Assembly (NCBI GenBank): GCA_020465985.1
Contig: JAANYP010004395.1
Span: 1,708,101 to 1,772,100 of the forward strand
Direction: 5' to 3'
Origin: Centrapalus pauciflorus
Lineage: Eukaryota; Streptophyta; Magnoliopsida; Asterales; Asteraceae
Length of the DNA stretch: 64,000 nt
Below the pieces are notes generated by a model. It was not told the origin of the DNA, made no database searches, and saw only the letters and a list, made by a program, of their open reading frames with translations. Within the stretch, counting starts at the first letter, position 1. Every line of letters starts with the position of its first letter. The position numbers and the translations under genes were made by a program. Positions 1-12,506 of the stretch are shown piece after piece.

Positions 1-168
1 AACTTAATAGTCGTATACTAAATTCCCTACATGTAATAAATTAACTTCATAATAATATGAAAAAGAAAAAAGGAAGAATTTCATATATACCTATCCAAAA
101 GTTTATAATATCGTATATACCCAACTTAAAATTTTAATATTATATATATCTCTCCTAAACATCATAAT

Positions 169-276
<108 letters not shown>

Positions 277-1172
277 ATTTTAATAATTAATATCACATAT
301 ATCCCTATTAAACATCATTAATATCATATATATACCCAAATTTATTAATTTAATTATTTTTATAACATTTAAAACTCATATTTAATATTGATCATTAATT
401 AATGACAATTATATCCTTACTTATTTCTCCTTTCAACTAAACCTTTAAAATATCATATTTATCCAACTTAAATTAAAATATCATATCTCTTTAAATAATT
501 TTATATAATTTATTTTTGTAAACTTTACTATGTAAATTTTTCATAGTAAAACAAATTAACATTAAAATTAAAAAAATGTTTTATGTTTTTGTTCGTTTGT
601 AATCAAATCGTATCGAATTATTATATTTTCTTATTTGTTTTTTATTCAGTTTTCTATATACAATAAACTGATTATATATTATGTACTTTCTGTTCTTTTT
701 CTTTTTAAATCTATAGTTGTATTGCATTTTTTTAAATTTAGTATATATCTTTTGTATTCTATATACATTAGTATCTTTTTTTTTCAAGTTTTCTTTCGTT
801 TTATAATTATCGTTTTTTCTAGTTTACTTTTTTCAATTTTTTATCTTTAATCTAGTATTTGAATTATAACCTGTTATCCAATTTTATTACTTGTATATAT
901 TTTGTGTATAATATATAGGATAAAATATATATAATCTTATTGTTAAGATTATTATATCAACTTCCAATGTTATTTTATATGTTTAAACATATAGGATAAT
1001 ATATATATAATCTTAATGTTAACACAAACTATACACAACTAATATAATTGGATAACAAGTTATAATTAAAATACTAGATTAAATATAAAAATTTTAAAAA
1101 AAAAAAAAAGTAAACTAGACTAAACAATAATTATAAAACGAAAGCAAATTTATAATGTATATAGAAAACAAA

Positions 1173-1173
<1 letters not shown>

Positions 1174-1261
<88 letters not shown>
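1174..1261. repeat. (TA)n microsatellite in right arm
   Basis: Uninterrupted TA dinucleotides at a different point of the palindrome from the left-arm tract (172-271). The two expansions are therefore independent. Confidence 0.95.
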
Positions 1262-1266
<5 letters not shown>

Positions 1267-1792
1267 TTTAAAAAAATGCAATATAACTATAAATTCGAAA
1301 AAAAGAAAAGAAATAACATAATATAATCAGTTAATAATACATAGAAAATTAAAGGAAAAAAACAAATAAGAAAATATAATAAGTCGATACGATTTGATTA
1401 CAAATGAACAAAAATATAATACAATTTTTGAATTTTAATGTTAGTTTGTTTTACTACGAAAAATTTACATATTAAAGTTTACAAAAATAAATTATATAAA
1501 ATTATTTAAAGGTTTATGATATTTTAATTTAAGCTATAAATATGATATTTCGAAGGTTTAGTTGAAAGAAGAAATAAGTAATGGTATAAAGGTCATTAAA
1601 TAATGATCAATATTAAATACGAGTTTTAAATGTTCTAAAACTAATTAAATTAATGAATTTGGGTATATATGATAGTAATGATATTTAAGAAGGATATATG
1701 TGATATTAATCAATAAAATTGGGTATAGATGATATTATGATGTTTAGAAGTGATATATATGAAATTAAAATTTTAAGTTAGGTATATATACG

Positions 1793-2394
1793 GTACAAAC
1801 CCACAAAACACATAGAAATTAAGAAAATGCAAGGCACAACAAACTCATAGCAAATGGGTAATTTTGGAAATCCATGGGCTAAATGAAATCCACAAAGGTC
1901 CAGTGACTTATCAAAATCACTGACCGAAAATTTTTGATGATTTAAATAAGTCAACAATAAACAACACCTATTTTAAATGGGCTGACTAGGTTTTGTATAT
2001 TCAGCTCAATAAGTTGTTATCAGACACACCCTAAGTAAGGTTTCATCCGTAGCATAAGTAACGGGTCTCTCAGTCGATACTCATGTATCATAAGGTATTT
2101 TACTAATTCTTAATTGTGCAACGATTTAGCTATATTTGTTTGATTTAATACATTTGTCTTACGGTTTGTTATATGGATAACTCATATCATCATTTAAAAA
2201 ACATCTTGCTAGAGGCGGACCTAGTAAGGTTCTTTTCATAGTACGAGCAACTGGTCCTAGATTACGTATCATAGTGTGATTTTTTTTCCTTTTGTTTTTT
2301 TTTTATGTTTTTGAATTTTCAATGTGCAACTGATGATTTTTTTAACCACAAAATGATGCTTTTTAGCTATTGCGATGTTTGTTATGTAAGACCC
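1793..2394. other. Intergenic, nothing recognised
   Basis: AT-rich DNA without a credible ORF, RNA gene or element boundary. Two loosely similar stretches begin AAGGTTTCATCCGTAGCATA and AAGGTTCTTTTCATAGTACG, about 195 bp apart (near 2038 and 2226). They suggest a decayed duplication. Confidence 0.5.
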
Positions 2395-3107
2395 AACTTT
2401 TGTTAAAGATCTTAAGTAGGTCCCAATTTAGAAATATAAATATCAAATAAGGAACTAAGAAAACATGACTAAATATGTAAGAAATAGAACCAAACCATAA
2501 TTAAGTTACAAGGTTCATGTCAACTATTACTATTACAAAATCATATACTATAATAACCGCTACCCAGCTCTCCAAAGCTCTGTAATTTGCTGCTAAGTAC
2601 CATAAAATCTGTTAAGAAGTGGTCTATAAGCCTTCAAGCTTTGATGAATCTAAGCAGAAGGTCCAACAAGATTATTTTCTTTGCATGTAAAACATGTTTA
2701 TAGCACCTTTAAGCATGATAACTTAGTGAGTTAATAGATTAAAAGTAAAAATGCAGTTACGACAAGCGGATAAAACTTTAGTCTTATGCATATAGCAATT
2801 GATCATTGCCTCGTTCCTCGTCGCTTAAGAGACAAAGGACTTAAGAAAGGGATGATGTCAAACCACGCATGCGCATTTTGTGAGGATCAATCACATACTG
2901 GTCTAGCTACCAGTAAAAGCAACACGGTTAGCATTGGGGTAAACATCATCTAGAAGCTTCGCTTGATCAAGTAGGATAGTTTTAACTTGACATAAAGTCT
3001 TTAGCGTGCTGATAATTGTAAAAATGATAACAAAGTGATGGAAAAACATGAGAATAAAAGCTGAAGCAAGTATAAGTAGCAAATGACTGATAATAAACTT
3101 GATATCA
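2395..3107 (-). mobile_element. Possible degenerate Ty3-type LTR fragment
   Basis: The segment begins TGTAAGACCC and ends ...ATATCA. The pentamer TGTTA stands on both sides (2390-2394 and 3108-3112), as a 5-bp target duplication would. Read on the minus strand it contains CTCACTAAG, a motif also found near the end of the Ty3-type LTRs at 11.6 kb and 53.2 kb. No primer site or coding region adjoins it. The terminal inverted repeat is weak and the true LTR may be longer, so the boundaries are tentative. Confidence 0.35.
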
Positions 3108-3112
3108 TGTTA

Positions 3113-4556
3113 AACAACGCATACTGTAGCATAACAGTCGCTCAATCAAACTTACTATTTGAGTTTCAAATGAAACTAAGCATGACAATATGTCTCATTT
3201 TGTAAAGTACATGTAAAGTAGTTTAATATATAACTCACAGTCTTTTGCCCGACAAATGGTTTGTAGTGGATTTGCAAAACCTCCTGATAAATCAGGAAAA
3301 GAAATACAGGCTTGGCTTTGACTTTGATTTCAAGCTTAGCAGACTTTGTATATTTAACTGGCTTTGGCTTAAGGTTTTAACTCTGTCTTTGACTTTGACT
3401 TTGATAATTATCTTATATTAATAGTCATAATCAGTCGTTTAATCTATCCATTGACTGGTTGTGGCATAGAAGGATAGAAGGTTGGCAAACTTTGGCATTG
3501 ATACTTTTCTTGTACTCTGACTTTATAAATCCTGGCTTCTATTCAGGGGTTATTATTTAGCTATAACATGTATGTTTTATATATGGAAATTCTAAGCTAA
3601 AGACATAAACTTTAACTTAATAATAAAGTTATAATCAATACAATGTTTTTATTCAACAATTGTCTCCAATCACTTGGTCGTGATCCCGAAGACTAGGAGT
3701 ACAAGTTTTTTAATTACATATTTAAACAATTTAAGTTTACACACATTCTCGTCCTTTGTAAAATTTAAACAGGAATTGCAGCAAAACTTGCTAGTTGTAA
3801 TAAAACAATAGAATAAAAACATTATATTGATAATAACTTTAAGGCCCACGTGGATTTTTGTTTAAAAATTTAAGTGTCCGTGTTATGTTGTATGTTTTGA
3901 TAAAAGTTCAAATGTCATTGTATAAGTCGTATTAAAAAAGAATTTCTTTGCATAAGTTAGTAATAAAAAATGAAAACGTTGCATGTATTGATAATAAGTA
4001 CAAACGTCTTGCTTAAATAATGTTAAAAATGACTACATTGCATAAATTGATAAACAAAGCATGGTTGCGTGTTTTGGTAACAAATATAAACGTTGTTCCA
4101 TATATCGCGTTTAAAATGATTTCGTTGTATAGATTGAGGAAAAAAAAAAAAAGAAAAACTTTATTGCATAAATAGACGATTAACTCTATTAGTATATTTT
4201 GGATCTATTTGTCACGCAGCTTGTAAGAGCTTATGTGAGCTTAAGCTTATGTGATGGACCCAGTCGTATGAGCATCAAAATATAACCCAACACAAACTAT
4301 ATAGATAGGGTAAGTGGGATTGAATCCACAGGGAGAGTCAGGTTGCTAAATTAGCTTTCGAGACTGTTTGGATTGAGTTGTTAATCATTTGCTTTTAATT
4401 AATAACCTATGGTCGATTGCTACTGTTGCGTTCTAACACGGAGGAATTGGATTAAAGAGTTTCACGTAAGGAGAACTGGTGTTTGCTCTCTTGTTGTACA
4501 TATTATGGCAATTCGGAATGTTCAAGATACACTTTTCATAGGAATGAAATAGACTT
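3113..4556. other. Intergenic, no gene seen
   Basis: No ORF or RNA gene is supported. Around 4316-4335 lies GGATTGAATCCACAGGGAG. It looks like part of a dispersed repeat, but I could not assign it to a family. Confidence 0.5.
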
Positions 4557-5019
4557 CACAACCGATGCTCTTAAGACAACGTATACCGCTCAATTAGTTG
4601 TCTTCCTTTCTCATAATAAGTTATCACAACCAAATATATCGATATAAACTGTTTCATACAACAACCACTGTTTAGTCAAGTTCATGCATTCAAATGTATC
4701 CAAGATAACAGTTTCCATATAAATGAATTGGTTTCCACAGCCAATGCTCTTAAGACAACATATGCGATTGGATTAGTTGTCTTTCTCTTATAATGAGTTA
4801 GCACAACTAATGATATCACTATACACTGTTACATACAACACCCACTGTCTAATCAAGTCCATTCATTCAAATGTATGTTCTACAACCAATGTTCTTAAGA
4901 CAACATATGCGATTCAATTAATTGTCTTCCTCTCTTACATTGAGTTAGCACAACTAATGATATCACTATACACTGTTTCATTCAACACCCGTTGTTTAAC
5001 AATTCATTCATTCATTTAG
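4557..5019. repeat. Three-copy degenerate tandem repeat (143-180 bp)
   Basis: Each copy starts with a version of ACCAATGCTCTTAAGACAAC, at 4561, about 4740 and 4884. It continues with a GTTAGCACAACTAATGATAT-like block and a ...CATTCAAATGTAT end. The first copy carries an extra stretch of about 37 bp. The short plus-strand ORF over copies 2 and 3 is a by-product of the repeat. Confidence 0.8.
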
Positions 5020-5344
5020 ATGTATGTAACATTCTAAAATTTTATTATTGTAATTTGAGGATATTTAGTTTAAATTTTGTAAGGAATATAATTAAGTTGG
5101 ATTATTTATGAAAGTTATTTATTTGGAATTTAAAAGTTGTTTGCTATTTTAAAAAATTAAGAAATTTTAGAATTTCAATTTATTAAGTAAGAATAATAAA
5201 TTGTAAATGTTAGTGATGATAAAAATTAAAATGGAAATCAGTACTTAATAAAATCAAATAAGTTAAGGGGCTAAATGTGTAATTAGCCGAAAGTGAAGAG
5301 ATAAAGACATGGAGTCTTTCATTTCTTCATTTCAAAGCACAATT

Positions 5345-5368
5345 GCTCTCTCTCTCTCTCTCTCTCTC
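5345..5368. repeat. (CT)n microsatellite in solo LTR
   Basis: A pure CT run. The related LTR at 51.8 kb has CT-rich runs in the equivalent place, so it is a conserved pyrimidine-rich leader-type segment of the family. Confidence 0.9.
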
Positions 5369-5829
5369 CAATCTCTGCTGGAATTCGAATTTGTGAAAGA
5401 AAATTCGTGGATTTAACTGATAATTAACAATAATCAAGTGGATTAAAGGTAAGAAAGTTATTCCTAAAGCCATGAGTTTTATTTTTGAAGAATAAAGATG
5501 CAAAATTTGGATTTTTAATCTGAATAAATGTTGTTGCATGTATGTTTAATCAGTTGGAATCATTATTTGAACATCACTGAAGCCTCAGAAACAAGAATCA
5601 ATCGTTGAATCGTCCTAAACGGTAAGAAATCTGAGTTTTTTTGAAGTTTTGTGTTATTGAGAAAATATCAATGTTTTGGATGAATCTGGACTAACTAGTG
5701 TGTTTTAGATGGGGAAAATGATGTACACCCCAATAATGTTTATAAAATATTGGAATTAATTGCATGTTACTAGAAATTGATTTTTGGAAATTTTTAGTGA
5801 AAATTCGTAAGTTTCGAAGGCACGCCTGC

Positions 5830-6075
5830 ATGTCGACTCGGCGAGTCGCCAAGAACATATGAACAATCTTTTAAAAATTCATAAGTGTTGGATCCGAATT
5901 CGGTTGGGACCCGAATTCGGATGAGACCCGAACTCGGATGAGACCCGAAATTCGGATGGGTCAAATCTCGGGTCAAAGTTATTGGGTTACATCTCGGATA
6001 CATGCGAAATCCGGTCGAGATCCGAAATTCTGACGTCGACTTGGCGAGTCGCCTGGATCGACTCAGCGAGTCGTT
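5830..6075. repeat. LTR minisatellite and GC-rich palindromes
   Basis: Between about 5888 and 6030 a unit of about 20 bp resembling GACCCGAATTCGGATGA repeats with changes. Three near-palindromes of the form CGACTCGGCGAGTCG lie at about 5834, 6036 and 6058; each could form a strong hairpin. The related LTR at 52.27-52.58 kb has its own version of the minisatellite but lacks the palindromes. Confidence 0.75.
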
Positions 6076-6689
6076 CACAGTTCATGCGAATTTCGGATGA
6101 GTTTTAAGGAACCCGAATTTATGGTTAATTAATCACACTTTTGGGATGTTTTTGGTATTATATTAAGGCATATAATGAAGGGTTATTTGAGAATAATAGC
6201 ACACTAAATGATGGTTTAAATATGAGTTTCAGATGTCGGTTCCGAATGTTGTAACACTTTAATTGTAAAGATTTGATGCAAATTGCCAACGAACATAGGT
6301 TGATGATATGTTTACCCTATGAATATGTAACAGGTCCCTTGTGGTGTTGTTTAACCCACAGTGGGGTACTTTGTGAATCCGGTTGAAAGCCCGATGAGAA
6401 ATAAAATATATTGAAGTTAATTAACGCACCCACTGTGAGTACCTATGATTTCACATGTCTACATTTGTTTTATGTTTGTTGTTGCCTGCTAAGGCATGTT
6501 GTTTCATTTCGTTTCGCACTCTACTAACTTGCGTGTATGTTGGTGCACATTCTTGTTTGTTGCATGTCCGTTTCTTCATTGTGCATCTTATTGATGGACC
6601 TGCGGGTTGCATCTGTATTCCGATGTTACTGCGCTATATGACCCGGAGCTGATCCCTCCGAGGTTCTACACTACAAAAAATATGCCATT

Positions 6690-7080
6690 TAGTGGCACAC
6701 AAAAAGTGCCACTAAGATCTAAAGAAGTGCCACTAAAGACCATTTTGGGAATCGGTGGCAGACAAAAAAAGTGTCACTAAGGACGGTGCCACTAAAAGGC
6801 TTTAGTGACACTTCTTTGTTGTGTTGCTGCAGCCTTTTCATGATTTAGTGACACTTCTAGGTTGTGTTGTTGTAGCCTTTTCGAGATTTAGTGACACTTT
6901 ATTTTTGTGTCGGTATACTTTTTTAAGATCTAGTGACACTTTCTACTTGTGTCAGAACTTCTTTGAAGTTTTAGTGGCATCTAATCTTTTGTCACACAAT
7001 TTAAGATTTAGTGGCTATAATTTTTTGCCACAGAAAACAAAAGAGAATTTGTGGCACATAGATTTTGTCATTGAATAAGA
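6690..7080. repeat. CACTA left subterminal repeat array
   Basis: Variants of TTTAGTGACACTT recur about every 60 bp at roughly 6802, 6845, 6890, 6930, 6970 and 7010. In this superfamily such subterminal motifs bind the element's own DNA-binding protein. The right end (11280-11389) has fewer copies. Confidence 0.75.
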
Positions 7081-7529
7081 ATTTACTAACGTGCAGTTCA
7101 ATTTGTTTGATGACACTTTTTTAAAGCTATATATAGTTTAAACCTCACAATATAAATAAAACAAATTCATTTCAACCATTAAACATAATAAGATCAATTT
7201 CATTAACTCAAGTAGAAAATACAATCATCATTTAACAAAAGTCTTCACTATTCAAAACAAAAGATTCAAACATCATGGAATCAAAAAGTACTCGTCTACC
7301 AAATCAACCGCAACTTCATCATGGGAACTCTCAAAAACATATCTGTGAATAAAATATAAATAATAATGTATATTAGTAACAAATAAATATACGTGGATGC
7401 TTTTCAAATATAAATCATGTAAAACGTGAATAGGAATCATACCTATAAAAGTCAATTCAAGCATTATCTGAAGAGGTACCTAATATAAATTATATAATAT
7501 GTAAGCAAAATTGTTACCAACCCAAATTC

Positions 7530-7883
7530 AAAAACTACAAACTTCAACTTATTCAACAATTTACCAATATTATGACGACTTCCGGCAGAAGATCTTTGAT
7601 TTCCATTAGGAGAGTTGTTTTGAGAATGAATCATTTCTCCAATCATCTTTTAAGTCCAATGGTGTATCACTTGCAATAGCTTGTAGGGATGCCTTCATAT
7701 CCATAATATATTAATATGTTAAAAAAGTGAAAAAAATGGATAGATTATATTAAAGCTAATGTCAACAAAACACATTACCACGACTTCCGCAGCTTTCTCA
7801 TTAACAATACTTCCATCTTTACGAGTTCGACTTTTCTGATATATCTCTCTTCGTGTTGGTTCTATACCGTTATTCTTCATTGC
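7530..7883 (-). pseudogene. Remnant of En/Spm-type transposase gene
   Basis: A clean exon at 7779-7883 has an AG acceptor and GT donor and encodes 35 residues. They include PTRREIYQKSRTRKDGS followed by a VNEKAAEVV stretch, the pattern of the plant Transposase_24 (Ptta/En/Spm) family: a conserved PTR, then a basic R/K-K-DG segment. A possible next exon (about 7715 downward) reads ASLQAIASDTPLDLK and then breaks; a shifted frame continues MIGEMIHSQNN near 7646. No catalytic domain is left. The assignment is from motif resemblance only. Confidence 0.55.
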
Positions 7884-8400
7884 CTATAACATTAGTAAGT
7901 TTCATCAACTTACATTTATAAACACATCAGCAGCCTTTAACCTTTAATACCCTAAAAGTTGTGTTAAGTTTGGTGTGTGCTTGTGAGTGGGCTGATCGAG
8001 TAAAAAAAACTGAAACGAAGATCAGCAACAGTGCACCTGATATATATAAATATGTGTGCAGTGTGCGTTCTGTGATTTTGGGATAGCAACAACAAAATAA
8101 GTCTAATAAAATAGGCATCTTATTAGTGGGCTATAAAGCATACATACGTGTGATCATTTAAAGCCTAGTTCATACCTATTATGGACTCCAAAACACCCCT
8201 AAATTACTTTATTTTGCTGCTGCCACTGCTATATTTTAAGGAAAAACAGAAAGAAAAACAGAATTAAAGTGCAGTGCAGGTGTGCTTGTGTTTGTATACA
8301 TTTGTGTGTATTTATACTTCAAAGATAGCAGAAAGAATAATCCAATTATTTACTTGAATTGCTGCTGAAATAAAAGTAAAACAGAAAGAAGAAATAAAGT

Positions 8401-8600
8401 GCAGTGTGTGCTTGTGTTGTACTGCATGAACAGAACCAAGATTCACCAAGAAAAAAAGTGCAGGATGTACATAACCAAGAAAAAAAGTGCAGTGTATGCT
8501 TGTGTTGTACTGCATGAACAGAACCAAGATTCACTAAGAAAAAAAGTGCAGGATGTACATAACCAAGAAAAAAAGTGCAGTATGTGCTTGTGTTGTACTG
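8401..8600. repeat. 88-bp tandem repeat inside CACTA
   Basis: GCAGTGTRTGCTTGTGTTG starts at 8401 and 8489 and again in variant form at 8577, so the period is 88 bp with about 2.3 copies. Within a unit, a short AAGAAAAAAAGTGCAG motif occurs twice, giving a nested substructure. Short ORFs on both strands here are repeat artefacts. Confidence 0.9.
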
Positions 8601-11600
8601 CCATTTCTGGCAAAAAAAATATTTTCTGCAATTACTTTATTGTTTTTGTGTGCGTGTGTGTGCCATTTCCTAATCAGAAGTGTAACTAGAAATCCACATG
8701 CCCTATGCAAAGTTTGAGCACACAATGAGCAAATAATCTTAATTCAACAGCATGAAAAACACATAAAATTGCCTAGCATTATGCATGTATGGCAAACAAA
8801 AATAATGTTATAAATATATGTAGCCTTAATTATAGTCATATCATAGAGTGTGGCACAAAAACGCAATCAGTAGTTTAGTAGGGTTTATTTAATGCCCATT
8901 TTTTAGGCTGAATAGACATTACCATCAAACACTCATAATAAATGTATGAAATTATTAACTGTAAGTCATAATAATATATTGAAGACACATCTAATAACTA
9001 CAAAAGTATCTTAAGGTATGTTATCCACAAATTGTATTTTTCTTCCTTCATCTTCAAATTGAAATGGAACACCTTGTATGTGTTGTACTTTGCCCTTAAG
9101 ATTTCATGACTTTCATCACATTAGTTATTTCAAGAAAATAGTTCATGAACGCACCCATAAAGAATACAAAAAGATCAATTTGTGATTCATATAGGTTATG
9201 ATTTACATCATGGAGATTATAATATTTGTAAGTCAAATGCAGCACACCATATCAAGTACTTGATATCCATGTAAGTGCATGTGTTTGTTTTCACATTACT
9301 AAATTCATGGGTGCTTGTTCAAAAAGACTTCCATCTGGGAAAGGCATAAGAAGCAGCAAGTTAACCTTACTTGTAGCGGTCTCAGGAGCAGGAACTGGTT
9401 TTACACATGGAGTTTCTGCAAGAGATTAAACAATTTCGAAGTAGCTTGTAAGCAACCAGATCAGTCTGGAGGAAAGGGGGAAAATTTTTACATTAATAAA
9501 TATACTACAAGTTAGGCATGCAGAGCTTCTGCTAGAAATGATTCATTCTTCTGAAAATTAATACCAATGATGTAATACTCTGCTACTAGACAAAGACAAT
9601 CTTGTGAAATTCCCAGATTTAGGATCCACATGTATTCTCAAAACCCAAGTACCCTTAGATAAGGAAGAATTGAGCAAAAAAATATGCAAAATTTAAACAG
9701 AAAAATTTATTAAGACCGATTTCCGCAGTAACCTAAAACATTACTTAATACAATCTGTCGGTCACTAGAAAGTTGTGGTACATTAAAAAGATCTGCATGT
9801 TGTGAGCAAAGCTAGCAGGTCTATCATTCCGACTAACTGTCAGACATGTATCTAGTTCAAGATAACACTCACTGTGAATTCCATTCGATGGTAAAATATA
9901 AAGTGATTAAGCCAACAGGATTTGCCTTCTCTGATTCACCATAACAACGGGAACCAATTTCAGTCATGATTTTGCACATACACTTTTCGAACAGATGTTA
10001 GCGGTTAGTTTTTACTTTTTAGCCTTGAGGGTGAGGACCAAAGCCCCACACCTCCACCGAACCTCAAGCGGTTTGATTCTGCACATACACATACATAGCC
10101 ATGTAATTCAGAATCAACACTCTACAATTAGCACGATTGTACACAATGTAGTTGAACAAAATATAATGAATGACAATGAACCCGAAACGGATTAATTCAC
10201 CGTCATCGATGAGAAATCGACAGCAATCATGTGTAAACAAGTAAATAAACGGTAATTAATTTACTGAATAGCAAAGAAAAGTATAGCAGAAGACTCGGGA
10301 AACCATGGGGATCAAAGGGAGGGAGGGAGGAAAGGTTACCTTTGTGTTTCTTAAAACAGACGAGAGAACAACTGCAAATGTAAACAAGAGAATGTGATCA
10401 CAAAATGACTAAATAATATGTAAAGCCTATTCACAAAACAAACTGCTTCTATAGAAGAAATATTGATTAATTGCACATAAGATATCAAATCAGAAGATAA
10501 ACACAAACAGAGACCCTAAAAAACCATCAATATTTCTCATAGACATTTCATCAAACACATAATGTGCGTACAATTTTACATAATCAGATTCATAAAGAAC
10601 ATGAAATCAACAAACAGAAATACAAAGTATGGTTAAATTCGACTTCATTGATGAATTTTTGGCACTGGTAATGATGTGAATCTAAGAATGAACACGACTA
10701 AAATCAGAATGGCCGACTGAAACCATATAATGAGCAACAATGGAACACATAACAATAAGTAACAAAACTAAAATACAAAGAGAGAGTGAAAGACAAACCT
10801 GTTAGTCGATTAACACCCCAAAAAATACAGATTATTATGGATTTGAAACCAAACTCTTTGCCTGGAAATCGTAGAAGAGGAGAAGAAGAAAGTGTGAAAA
10901 AAACCCAGTCAATGAAATCGTAGAAACGGGAAGGAGAGATTAAGCGCTCGTTACCGGAATCGATCGTACGCGGTGGTTATGGAAGTGGAGAATCGATCGT
11001 TTGAGAAAACACTGTGAGTTTTGGTGGGAATAGAAATTTTGGTGCAGGGAGGGTGAAATTTCAGATTACTTTCGGTGTGGAGGGAAGGAGAGATCAAGCA
11101 CCTTTTTTTTCAGTAAGAATTAGTGGCATTTTTATAAAAAAAATTAATACAAAAATTTATTTTGCTGTCATTTTATTTTTAAAGTATCACTAAATTAATA
11201 AATCATTATTAACATATAAAAAATTCTGTCACTGTTGTTATGAACAATACCGACAGAAAATATATTATGCTATCAAATCCTAAAAACTTTTTGTGACACA
11301 TGTATTCTGCCAGTAAAAATGTAATATAGTGGCACATAAATATCTGCCACTAAATGTATGTGCCACTAAATGGCTATTTTTTTGTAGTGCTAGTAGGCAG
11401 TAAGTCATCCCCGATGTTATGTTCGCCTCGGATGGTTGGTTTTCTTTATGACCGAGCGTTGTCTCGAAGGGGCTGCGACTCGGGTTCCGTACTTTGTGTA
11501 CGTAAAGAGTATACGACATGTGTTGTCGGCGTCACTCTCGGGGGGCATCATAAAGACTTGTATAATGTGTAAATCCCTGTACTCACTAAGCTTTGCTTAC

Positions 11601-11944
11601 CCCTCAGTTGTTGATATTTTGCGGAACGTGTAAATCCGCTGCCGGACCTTCTAGTTAGGTCACACTTTTGAAGTCCTGGAAGATCCTCTACTACTTTATC
11701 GGTAACTGAAAACATGGGATATTTGTTGTAATATTTGGGAGGTTGTAATATTTCATTAAGTAAGTAGAATTAGATTGGATCCTTATAGCACCGTAGGTAG
11801 GGTGTTGACAAATGTACTTTAACTATGTATTTTAATGCTTCCGCAATCTTATTAAGCATTCAGATCATTATGTATTTATTTGTTTGGTGATTAATCCTGG
11901 GTGTTATGTAATTGTGGTTAATGTGGCAAGGGTGTCACAATGTA

Positions 11945-12506
11945 TGATCCACAACCCCTTAATTCCAGATGAAAACTGAAAATAACATAACATTCGCTCA
12001 TGCCATAATATGCAAACTTAAGAATAAACACTGAAATGTGTTTAGCCCAACATGATTTGGACTTGCACACTAACAACAAATGGCATAATGAAGTACATAC
12101 TAACTATCAAACCAGTGTGTAGAACACAAGAAATTGGCTGCTGGAATGCTTGATCATTGATCCATTTTGTTGTTTTCTCCTGCTGATCGCCTCCAAAAAT
12201 CCTCCTCCGTGTGTAAAAACGATCCTTTCTGAGTGAAAAACGAGACCCCCTCGTTAGGAAAGCCGAGAGTAAAAACTGCCCCTCTGTGTTCTGGTAACCG
12301 TCCCCTTCAAAAGCAATGCTCCCGCAGAACCTAACGCACCAGCGTCGACCCCAACGTCTAGGACGCTGGCCAGGACGCCGCAACCTTGTATCAGGCGTTA
12401 TGAGGACGCTCATATTCTGAAATCATACATTCTATGCGCTTCTTTAGCGTCTAGGACGCTGGCTTGAACGCCGAGCACCTCAAAAGCACTCTCCTGCAGA
12501 AACTGG
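11945..12506. other. Unassigned, GC-rich hairpin cluster at its end
   Basis: No recognised gene; a 123-codon minus-strand ORF (12042-12413) matches nothing I know. From about 12340 the sequence is rich in paired GCGTC/GACGC motifs such as AGCGTCTAGGACGCT (12445). The cluster resumes after the inserted hAT MITE, at 13157-13215. It looks like part of an unidentified repeat. Confidence 0.5.

Larger units (their letters stand above)
6669..11389 (-). mobile_element. CACTA (En/Spm-type) DNA transposon, non-autonomous
   Basis: The element starts CACTACAAAAAATATGCCAT and ends, reverse-complemented, CACTACAAAAAAATAGCCAT. CTA flanks both ends (6666-6668 and 11390-11392), the 3-bp duplication expected of the superfamily. 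It sits inside the solo LTR and is therefore younger than that LTR. Subterminal regions carry many GTGACACT/GTGGCA motifs. A decayed spliced transposase-like gene runs on the minus strand (remnant at 7530-7883). Splice-like sites and a possible 5' untranslated exon near 10.8-11.06 kb suggest its promoter lies at the right end. No long transposase ORF survives, so mobility would depend on another copy. Confidence 0.9.
5025..11939 (+). mobile_element. Ty3/Gypsy-type solo LTR, split by a CACTA element
   Basis: The LTR begins TGTAACATTC at 5025 and ends GGGTGTCACA at 11939. ATGTA flanks it on both sides (5020-5024 and 11940-11944), a perfect 5-bp target duplication. No primer site follows and no polypurine tract precedes, so it is a solo LTR left by LTR-LTR recombination. 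Removing the inserted CACTA and one 3-bp duplication leaves about 2.19 kb. This matches the 2.13-kb LTR at 51437-53566, and the two share blocks such as GTTTAACCCACAGTGGGGTA and TAAGTCATCCCCGATGT. Orientation comes from that relative, which has a primer site and gag downstream. Confidence 0.9.

Noticed and set aside
635..850. 71-codon Phe/Tyr/Leu-rich ORF that looks like membrane segments
   Set aside because: It lies in the AT-rich arm of the long inverted repeat. Hydrophobicity follows from T-rich codons, and the complementary arm gives a similar artefact.
12042..12413. 123-codon minus-strand ORF, Arg-rich N-terminus
   Set aside because: The Arg-rich part is a translation of the GACGC repeats. 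No known motif, no leader or splice context.
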